DNA of 64,000 bases from Heliocybe sulcata (Eukaryota > Basidiomycota > Agaricomycetes > Gloeophyllales > Gloeophyllaceae), in contig ML213505.1 of the NCBI GenBank assembly GCA_004369045.1, forward strand, positions 1,175,849 to 1,239,848. Reading direction: 5' to 3'. Position 1 is the stretch's first letter. Each line of letters opens with the position of its first letter. Positions 56,969 to 64,000 of this stretch are shown piece by piece. The position numbers and the translations under genes are program-made. The notes under the pieces are model-generated. The model was not told where the DNA came from and ran no database searches. It was given only the letters and a program-made list of their open reading frames with translations.

Positions 56969-58097
56969 CTAGAAAACAGGCCGCCGCTTCCGACCTGTAT
57001 ACTGACTGTCTTTTGGTACATCCTCCTTGCCGCGACGGCGATACAACTGGCGGAGGAAAGCAATTAACATAATATCGATGATGCAAGAGGGAGAGGCTCA
57101 CATCTTTCTTCCGCAGAATCCAATCCTTATCCTTGATACCCTTCTTCTTAGTATTCTTCCGCCTCTTCTCTCTTTCTCTCCGTCTCTCAAACTTCGCCTT
57201 TTCCTCGGCTTCTTCTTCCCCTTCGCCTTCCAGACCCTTAGGAACTTGTTGGCCACCGCCACTGCCCACGAATAAACTCAGGAAGACTTTCCTGGCCTTA
57301 TTTGAATTTGGGTAGTCGACAACCACACCCCCTCCGAAGCCTGCCCTTTGAGCAATTGATGTTATGAGCTGAATTTGGTCGTCAGAGGTAGGGTAAAATT
57401 GCAGAATGGCTCGCGAAGGATTGCGTAGAGCGGAGTGGAGTGTCGTGAAGAAGCGTGTCAGGCGGTGCGGTGGGGAGGATGAAGGATGACTTGTTTCGGC
57501 ATTGAGCAGCCACTGGATGACGGATATGCTACATAGACGTGTCTGTGAGTGGGGGAGTCGGAACGTGACAAGCTCTAGCACACCTTATTGCGCCGTCAAA
57601 ACTACCTGGTCGGAAACCAAAACCCTGTCCAATGTCTTGCAGGAAGAGGTCGCCCTCAACCTCCCTTTCCAGAGCCACCTCTCCGCACAAAAACAGCAAA
57701 CTTAGAGACGTTGGGTCGGATGACATGTTCTGTGCTCACCTAGCATGCTGGGTGAAATATCGACGCCTACCCACGTATGCCCCTCCTCTTCCAGTATCTC
57801 TCCAGATAGCCCGGACCCACATCCTATGTCGAGCAGGAGTGCAGGTTGGTCCGGAGGAAGGTTGAGTAGTTCGAGGGCTCGATAGGTCATCTCGGCCTGA
57901 ATTTGCTGGATACGGGAGCTGTGAGAGGACTCTCGATAAGAACAGGAACCTTCTCTCCCGTTGTCAGACTCACTTCTGCGTATACTTTTTCGCCTCGATG
58001 TCCCCATAATACTGGCGACAATAGATCAACGACTGCTTCCGGGAAGGCACATCGAGCTCACAATCTCTGGGGGTGCTTGGAGTTCTGGTCTTGACAT
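56969..58097 (-). CDS. BUD23: 18S rRNA (guanine-N7)-methyltransferase BUD23
   Basis: SAM-dependent methyltransferase that modifies G1575 of 18S rRNA with Trm112 during small-subunit export. Start [12 protein letters not shown] (58097), spliced to [13 protein letters not shown] and [20 protein letters not shown], the family's N-terminus. The SAM-binding motif is [20 protein letters not shown], then [13 protein letters not shown]. Next exons read [20 protein letters not shown] and PGSFDGAI, then [20 protein letters not shown] and [20 protein letters not shown], then [20 protein letters not shown]. The C-terminus is basic ([35 protein letters not shown]) and ends GRKRRPVF, a typical nucleolar localisation tail; TAG at 56969-56971. 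Seven or so exons. Convergent with BCS1 (130 bp apart). Confidence 0.93.
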
Positions 58098-59007
58098 GGT
58101 CCCGCTTTCTCTGCGGAGGGGTAAGTGACTTGGAGAGAACGCAGTGTACGAGAATTGCAATTAGTGATCGAGGAGGCGTTCTATGAGGTCTTTCCCACGA
58201 GCTGTTTAGACTCGAGAAGCGCCTGCGCGTTCGCGCAGGGCAAGTACCTTGCGACTTTCGCTTCCTTGTTTGGGAATGGAACGTGTCAACTGGTACTCGG
58301 GCTGCACAAACCACTAGGTAACTTCTATTTGTACTATTGTACATTGAACATAGCAACAGACCTTGACAATTGGAAACAGCACATGAGACGACATCACTTG
58401 CATCGTTTTGGACCCACAAACACTAGTGTTGCTGCCAGAGGAAGGGGGATCCTCTTGTGTATGTAGTCATACGGTCGGATTGGTATGTCACAGCTGGAAG
58501 GTCTTGAAGAGAGAGAGGTACCGGATAGAGCTGACAGAGCATTGCTTCCCAGTTCAAGTCGATGGTACGGATGGCAAGAAGGTGCGACGTACGATCAAAA
58601 GACATCAGTACCCAATAACAGCAGCATATGCATTCATGGACTATCGGGCACATGGACAGAAGCCTCTTGAATCTATATGTTGCATTACTTATCTAGCATT
58701 TCAGGCCGGCAGACACTGTGCCTGCTGGAGACTTCAATCCAGCAATCTTCCAGCAATACCATGATATACAAGAGGACAAGCGATCGGAGCGTCTCGACGA
58801 AATAACGAAGCGATGGTGGGACAATACTTCCTCTTGACGAACGGTGTGGCGGAGTGGCGGAAATTGCTAAATATAGACAAGCAAAAATACAAGGACAAAT
58901 AAGTTGCATATTCGCTAATTTCTTTCTGACACACAAGAGACCTTGCTAGTCGCAAGGTAACTTCAAAGCTCCTCATCGCTGTCCAAGACATCGGTCCTCT
59001 CCGAAGA
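58098..59007. other. Intergenic 910 bp carrying a helicase remnant
   Basis: Between the BUD23 and BET3 start codons. Apart from the helicase-like remnant at 58400-58837 I see no gene; the BUD23 and BET3 promoters must fall at the two edges. Confidence 0.5.
58400..58837 (+). mobile_element. Remnant of a Helitron/PIF1-like helicase, C-terminal end
   Basis: Two stretches recall the C-terminal part of the PIF1-like helicases carried by Helitrons and expanded in Agaricomycetes. The first (about 58489-58673) reads SWKVLKRERYRIELTEHCFP, then RRTIKRHQYPITAAYAFMDY and RAHG, matching the usual xRxQxPxTPAYAFTDYRxQGQ core. The second (58727-58837) reads GDFNPAIFQQYHDIQEDKRS and ERLDEITKRWWDNTSS, the usual acidic end before the stop codon. 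The motif has lost the expected Thr (YAFMDY) and the QGQ tail (AHGQKPLES). No helicase N-terminus, Rep domain or Helitron end was found nearby, so this is a short degenerate fragment. Confidence 0.55.
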
Positions 59008-59769
59008 ATGAGTAAACAGTACAAGGCCATCGGCGAAGACATATGGAAGGGGAGAACAGAGAAGATTGTGAGTATTCGACCGTCTGGCTGCATGGTCCAC
59101 GCCTAAGCTGACATAGCTAGGGTAGAATGCTGAGCTCTTCGCTCTGACATACGGCGCCCTGGTCGTCCAGCTCATCCAAGATTATGAGGACTACTCAGAA
59201 GTCAACAAGCAACTGGAGAAGATGGGGTACAATATCGGCTCGCGCTTAATCGAGGACTTCTTGGCCAGGAGCAATATAGGACGTTGCTCTGATTTCAAGG
59301 AGGTCGGAGAGGTGGTATCAAAGGTGAGGATATTTCCGCGTACCCTTACCCCAACTTGACTGTATATTCTGCAGGTTGGATTTAAGTCTTTTCTGAACAT
59401 CACGCCTACCGTCACCCATTCCCAACTACCACCTACCTCACCGACAACCCAAACTAACACGGCTGGCGCATCGTTCACTCTGACATTGGACGAGAATCCA
59501 CTCACAGAGTTCGTTGAGTTACCTGAAGAAGCTCTCGAAGGTGGCCTGTGGTTCAGCAATGTGCTGTGTGGCGTTCTGAGGGGCGCGTTGGAAATGGTAC
59601 GAAGTCTTTCTCGACCCTCAGCCTGCAGAGGTAGTGAACATTCTTCTAGATCCAGATGCAGGTCCAGGTGGAATTTATTTCCGATGTGTTACGAGGCGAC
59701 GAGAGCACCCAGATACAAGTCAAACTAATTAAGTATTTGGAGGAAGAGGTTCCTGTCGGAGACGACTAG
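59008..59769 (+). CDS. BET3: TRAPP complex subunit BET3 (TRAPPC3)
   Basis: Core subunit of the TRAPP tethering complexes that activate Ypt1/Rab1 in ER-to-Golgi traffic. Start [20 protein letters not shown], then [40 protein letters not shown] and [20 protein letters not shown]. The last exons give [20 protein letters not shown], a Thr/Pro/Asn-rich insertion, [40 protein letters not shown] and [20 protein letters not shown]. The family's S-palmitoylated cysteine corresponds to IGRCSDF. TAG at 59767-59769. Four introns. Length about 200 residues, near the family norm of 180-193, the surplus being the insertion around 59410-59490. Convergent with the mitochondrial uS13 gene. Confidence 0.93.
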
Positions 59770-59983
59770 CTGCAGTATAATTTATACGTGTGTATTAGAC
59801 CGACGCATGGTGTTCACTTCAGCAAGACCCAGACCGTATGTTTCCCCCACAGGCGAGAAGCGGGAATACCCACAAGCTACCATGAAACGGTGGTCACTGC
59901 TATGGACATTAGCACGCACATTGAGATGAACGACTAAGGCACCGACATGGGAAGAGAGAAGGACAAGCGGCCTAACTTCCACA

Positions 59984-60568
59984 CTACCAACGGTCCAATT
60001 TGTTGAGCTTCTTGGCCGTCTTAGCGTTGGACTGCGTGTTTTGACCTCGGACGGGCAAGCCCATAGCATGTCGTCTACCGACATAACTCCCAATCATACG
60101 TTGGTGAGCAATGTTCTCGCGAACCTCCCTCCTCAGATCCGTTTCGATCTTCAAGCCAATGAGTGGGTCCGCGTGGAACCTGTTCCCAGCCTTCCGAGGA
60201 GGAGGTCTCGTGCTTTTTGGGGGCACGGGCTGCTGCAGCTGCGCCAAAGGTGTGTCTGCGGGAGGCGGTTCGTAATCAGGCGAAGCGAGTGGGAACCTCG
60301 CTAGAGGAGGGGCTGTAGTCGGTGAGGAGAGGAAAGCGGTCAGGGAGGTAACCTGGCTTGCTGTCAGATCTCGGATTTTGCATTTGTCGTGTACTTGGAG
60401 TCTGGCGCAGAGGCGCTGGGAGACTTTAGGTCCTATGCCATAAATATGCGTCAAAGCGAACTGATGAAATTCAAAAATATTAGGAATGTTAGCACCAGAG
60501 AGGACAGGTTCTGTACTTACCCGCGCTAATTGGTTGTCCGGGATATTCACTCCCAGCACATGCACCAT
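59984..60568 (-). CDS. SWS2: Mitochondrial small-subunit ribosomal protein uS13m
   Basis: Homologue of bacterial S13, binding the head of the mitochondrial small subunit. Start [16 protein letters not shown], followed by an in-frame 57-nt intron (donor GTAAGTACAG) and [40 protein letters not shown] and TAFLSSP. A Pro-rich insertion of about 40 residues follows ([20 protein letters not shown]), not present in bacterial S13. Then [40 protein letters not shown] and [17 protein letters not shown], the conserved C-terminus with the RGxxTxxNA motif. Because the intron has no stop codon and a multiple of three, both spliced and unspliced forms remain in frame. Divergent from XAP5 with 157 bp between start codons. 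Confidence 0.9.
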   Translation of the reverse strand: MVHVLGVNIPDNQLARVSTEPVLSGANIPNIFEFHQFALTHIYGIGPKVSQRLCARLQVHDKCKIRDLTASQVTSLTAFLSSPTTAPPLARFPLASPDYEPPPADTPLAQLQQPVPPKSTRPPPRKAGNRFHADPLIGLKIETDLRREVRENIAHQRMIGSYVGRRHAMGLPVRGQNTQSNAKTAKKLNKLDRW

Positions 60569-60725
60569 ATCCAGAGGCAAGACGAAGGAACAGTCTCGAG
60601 TGCAAGTGATTTCAGGCTCCGCCGGCAACGGCTTTGAATGTTGGACACCTCTCTTTGAACCTTTGCACAACCATCACCACTGCCAGCTGCTCTGTCATTC
60701 TTTGCGATATCGTGCACAGTTAAGC

Positions 60726-62045
60726 ATGGCCGACAACAGAGGCGAAGCGCGTCGCACTGATGTCCTCGCGAAAGAACGGGACCGTATGCGGCAAGAGTAT
60801 GAACGACAGAAGCAAACATTGATCAACGAAACTGAGAAAGCTCGTCCTTCAAACAACAAATTCGTTGGTCAGAATGACTCAATGGAAGACTCTTTGAAGA
60901 AGAGTACGGTGGGCTTGGTCCGGCTGGAGGACTTCCAGCAAAGGCGGAAGGAGTTGGAAGAAGCCAAGGCTCGTGAGGCGGCTAGGACGAATGAGCTCAA
61001 GTATGTTTCTGCTATCTATGCATATACCGCCTTTTGCATATGGCTCTGTTGCTGTGTCGTAGGAAGATTTCTTACAGGACGTGGAGTATTTGTTTAGGGA
61101 TGAGCAGAAGAAAGTGAAGAAGCGGAAGAAGACTGCGAAATCGACATTGTCGTTCGCTATGGATGACGATGGGACAGAAGACGGCACGCCCACGCCAGCT
61201 GAAGACTCGGGTAGTGAACAGCCATCTGGTAAACGTTCCAAGTTCCGGAAGAATCCAGACGTCGATACTTCTTTCTTACCTGACCGAGACCGGGAGGAAG
61301 CTGAGCGGCGGGAAAGAGAACGACTCCGGCAGGAGTGGCTGAAGCGGCAGGAAGAGATGAAGCAAGAGGAAATCGAGATCACCTATTCATACTGGGATGG
61401 TACCGGCCATAGAAAGAGCGTAGTCGTAAGTTTTACCGGTTCTGTGGCCAGGTGAAGTAGCTGACGTTCCTACTGGGTGGGAACATGACGTTCATACGGC
61501 GCATTGGACGATCTATATCTGTAGTGCAAGAAAGGGGATGATATTGCTAGCTTCTTGGGCAAGTGTAGGCAGCAGTTTCCGGAGTTGCGTGGGGTTAGCG
61601 TGGATAACTTGATGTACATCAAGGCAAGTAACTGTTTACATGACAGCTGCGTATATACTGATGTTTTTCTTGCAGGAGGATCTCATTGTACCGCACGTGC
61701 GTATGCCAATAGCCGAGCGGAGTGACTGTCTGACTCGATAGATCCGGTAGCATTACACCTTCTACGACTTCATCATCAACAAAGCTCGAGGGAAGTCAGG
61801 GCCCTTGTTCAACTTCGATGTGCATGACGATGTTCGCTTGCTCGCGGACGCGACCAAGGAGAAGGACGAATCGCATGCGGGTAAAGTAGTGGAACGCAGC
61901 TGGTACAACAAAAACAAGCATATATTCCCAGCTTCCAGATGGGAGGTACGTGCAATTCACCTCATCGACTTGTGGCAGTCTGACTTTCGAGCCCGGTTAG
62001 GTCTATGATCCAGAGAAGACTTACGGGAAATACACGATCGCTTAG
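60726..62045 (+). CDS. XAP5: XAP5/FAM50 family nuclear protein
   Basis: Nuclear protein of the XAP5 family (human FAM50A), associated with the spliceosome and circadian regulation in other eukaryotes. Start [20 protein letters not shown], followed by a long charged helix ([20 protein letters not shown]) and [39 protein letters not shown], the usual N-terminal block. Then [14 protein letters not shown] and [40 protein letters not shown], and [19 protein letters not shown], the start of the XAP5 domain. Further exons give [60 protein letters not shown] and [20 protein letters not shown]. End [13 protein letters not shown] at 62043-62045. Seven or so exons. Complete. Confidence 0.93.
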
Positions 62046-62368
62046 ACAGGGCGGTATATGCACCTCATGCGACGGTCTTCCCCATGATTGTTTCCTGAAA
62101 GGAGCTGTTCCGGCTTGGACGTTCCTAAAGACCCCAGTATGTACTGCTTGACTTTGAATCTATCATATCATTCTCCTTTCTTCTACACCAGTCAAATCAT
62201 TGATTAAATAATGTCGGGAACCGTCAAGGCACCAGAATAAGAGCCAAAAAGAATGTGGGGATGCGACCCTACCAAGTAATGTTAGGAAACTAATCCCTGT
62301 GAATTCCGTGAAGACACACCATGGGTCATATTGGGATTAAGAAGTCGAGCCAGAATTGAGTAAGTCCA
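62046..62368. other. Intergenic 323 bp
   Basis: 3' flank of XAP5 and of the small repeat-peptide gene on the other strand; nothing else seen. Confidence 0.5.
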
Positions 62369-62581
62369 TTAAGCTCGCCGGTACGGGTTAACCAGCGGTA
62401 TGTCACGCCAATATGGATCGTACGGAACGGCGTCCTCTCTCTGGGGCCAGATCCCGTCCATATGGCGCGCCCCCTTCGGGGTCGACCAGGTCACGACGGT
62501 AGGGATCGGCAGGTTTCTCGCTAGGATTGCGCCGATACGGCGAGGCAGCATCTGTATCGATAAGGTCACGCCGATAAGGCT
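62369..62581. repeat. Degenerate tandem repeat of about 39 bp (PYRRD units)
   Basis: Six copies of a 36-42 bp unit on the minus strand, each with a core CCNTAYCGNCGNGAC or close variant. The first four are in the frame of the small secreted gene; the last two are in another frame. DNA-level identity between units is modest, while the PYRRD core and spacing are kept. Confidence 0.6.
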
Positions 62582-62706
62582 CGTCTGAGGACCGTCTGAG
62601 TATGAGGTGCGTCAAGCATCCATCGCTCTTACGCACCTCGAGCAGGGATAGCCATGACTACTGAGACAGCACTCAGGAAGAGATACAAGATTTTTGAGGA
62701 TAGCAT
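62403..62706 (-). CDS. Small secreted repeat-peptide precursor (Kex2-processed type)
   Basis: Predicted 83-residue secreted precursor in two exons; no known family. Exon 1 (62706-62637) reads MLSSKILYLFLSAVSVVMAI then PAR: a good signal peptide. A 52-nt intron (62636-62585; donor GTGCGTAAG, acceptor TCCTCAG) leads to exon 2, DEPYRRDLIDTDAASPYRRN, PSEKPADPYRRDLVDPEGGA and PYGRDLAPERGRR, ending SVRSILA. It contains four units of 12-13 residues, each with PYRR (or PYGR) followed by an Asp/Asn-rich spacer. RR pairs are typical Kex2 cleavage sites, so short acidic peptides ending in PY(RR) could be released. A TATAAAAG box lies at 62753-62760, 47-54 bp upstream of the start. Two further units (about 62369-62460, PYWRD and NPYRRA) lie in another frame beyond the stop. 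The gene and its function are inferred from sequence only. Confidence 0.6.
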
Positions 62707-62752
62707 GTGAGTAGTGGTGAAGTTTTAGCGCGGTTGGCTCCCTCATCAGTCG

Positions 62753-62760
62753 CTTTTATA
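62753..62760 (-). promoter_or_regulatory. TATA box of the repeat-peptide gene
   Basis: TATAAAAG on the minus strand, 47-54 bp before the ATG at 62706. Spacing fits a short 5' UTR. Confidence 0.5.
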
Positions 62761-64000
62761 AGCTCGCAACTCGCAGTCGCAGAGCAGTGCTTGTCAGGCA
62801 AGGTAAAGGGAAATTTCAGAGGATTGATTCATCAAGTCTTAGCATGCGAAGCCAAAATTATCGACGAGGTCATCCGAACAGCAATAGGAGTTTGTACAGC
62901 TGCTGCATGCCATCAGGGCTCAAAATGACCGGGAGCGCTGTGAGGCTGTGAAGGCGTGATCTGTAGGCCTTCATTCTAATGTGTACGAGAATCCTGCTTC
63001 ATCCCGGGATGATACTGAACAATGGCGCGGTTTCGTGGCGAATCCCGATGACGTTTGCTGTACTTTCATAAGGGTCTACCGGGCGATCTTGGTGCGCATG
63101 CTCAGCCAGACACAATCTCCGCAGCGTGTTGATGGCTATCTTGATGATGCGCACTGTGATGCGCATCACGGCGGTACCGAGCCACGCTGATGCAATTTAG
63201 CCAGAGACTTTGTCGTGAGGCTCCTCACTGCGATCTATCAAATGGCCGCCAATAGATCTTCCCCTACGGAACTGCGGAGACGTTCAGTTCCTCCAAGAAG
63301 GTATGTGTCGCATCATCACTCTCCTGGTCTCTCCGTGATTGACGCGGTGTAGGGTTCTTCTTTTCATAAGTCAGGAAGCACATCGCGGAAGAGCCTCGCA
63401 AGCGCCCGTATCCGGACAAGTACAAGCATTCAGTCAGCTGAATCTCATCGTTCAAAGTATTGGTGCTCTATGAGACTGTATTTAAAGGTATCACTCGTGA
63501 AATCTCCGGACTGTCTATTCTGCACGGAAAAAATGCGGATCATTCGAGAGGATTAGTCCGCATTCCTGGATCGGGAGAGCGTGGCTGCTTGAGCATATCT
63601 CAGGAGGAGCAACACTGCCCTTGGTTTCCCAGCATCTTCTGCGTACTTCACGATGGATAACGGTGGATCCGGTCGGGCAGGACCAAGATATCCCCCTCAG
63701 GCTCGTCGCATGCACAGGCCGCCAACGAACGGAACCCTGGGTAGGAAGCAAGGACCTGACCTCGGATGTCATGAAGGTCGTAGTCTCTTTGAATCAGGTG
63801 GATGTCGCTGACGCGGGCTAGACTAGGATTTTAAGTCGGAGTACTCGTCTCGAATAGCTTACGAGCCAGCCAATCAGCATCGTGCTTGCTCAATTGGCAA
63901 TCCAGAACGCCATCACATCTACAGATCTTAGTTCGAGGGGCGGTTCCGACTCAACGATGTCTCAATACTTCCGAGCTGGGATGGACGCCCCTGAGGCCTA
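62761..64000. other. No gene recognised (1.2 kb, right end)
   Basis: Open frames of 60-85 codons occur on both strands (for example 62981-63190 and 63515-63772), without recognisable motifs, signal peptides or exon chains. A gene could begin beyond the window edge. Confidence 0.5.

Noticed and set aside
1-64000. tRNA, rRNA or CRISPR
   Set aside because: Reading by eye, I saw no B-box with a matching cloverleaf, no conserved rRNA blocks and no regularly spaced repeats of CRISPR type; a covariance-model scan was not possible.

Overview
The window is a gene-dense stretch of a filamentous basidiomycete (Agaricomycetes) nuclear chromosome. Reasons: almost every gene is broken by many 45-65 nt introns with GT...AG borders; genes lie on both strands with 100-500 bp between them; there are two genes of the seven-helix membrane-protein family expanded in mushrooms and polypores and one of the related DUF6534 type; and a Helitron/PIF1-like helicase remnant of the kind common in Agaricomycetes is present. 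No rRNA, tRNA or CRISPR array was recognised, and I saw no LTR or viral element. Coordinates given for CDS features are start-to-stop spans that include introns.

Layout. 0.4-6.3 kb: OGG1 DNA glycosylase (-), NPR2 of the SEACIT/GATOR1 complex (+), a GNAT acetyltransferase (-). 6.3-7.8 kb: no gene seen. 7.8-18 kb: a 7-helix membrane protein (+), RCL1 (-) divergent from UBA3 (+), the splicing factor SLT11/RBM22 (+), a YeeE/YedE-type sulfur transporter (-), a second 7-helix protein (-). 18.8-25.6 kb: a tyrosine/serine phosphatase (+), a DUF726 alpha/beta hydrolase (+), a LEA_2-type membrane protein (-), a HEI10/Zip3-like RING protein (-). 25.6-27.5 kb: gene-free, holding a 604 bp MITE-like element. 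27.5-34.8 kb: a very long JmjC protein (+) facing a plasma-membrane casein kinase I (-). 35-43.5 kb: a Baeyer-Villiger-type flavin monooxygenase (-), GID4 (-), a 14-helix MFS exporter (-). 43.9-54.6 kb: a cytosine-deaminase-like amidohydrolase (+), a DUF6534-type membrane protein (+), Ran GTPase (+), an unrecognised protein (-), the urea transporter DUR3 (+). 55-62 kb: BCS1 (+), BUD23 (-), a helicase remnant, BET3 (+), mitochondrial uS13 (-), XAP5 (+).

Most genes are conserved housekeeping functions that form no pathway together: ribosome biogenesis (RCL1, BUD23, uS13m), ubiquitin-like and ubiquitin systems (UBA3, GID4), splicing (SLT11, XAP5), nutrient sensing and uptake (NPR2, DUR3, YeeE-like transporter), trafficking (BET3, Ran), meiosis (HEI10-like). 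The divergent MFS exporter and amidohydrolase may form a small metabolic pair.

The most unexpected find is at 62.4-62.7 kb on the minus strand: a small gene that gene callers could easily miss. It has a TATA box, a signal peptide, one 52 nt intron and tandem 12-13-residue units carrying Pro-Tyr-Arg-Arg, which is the layout of Kex2-processed secreted repeat peptides.
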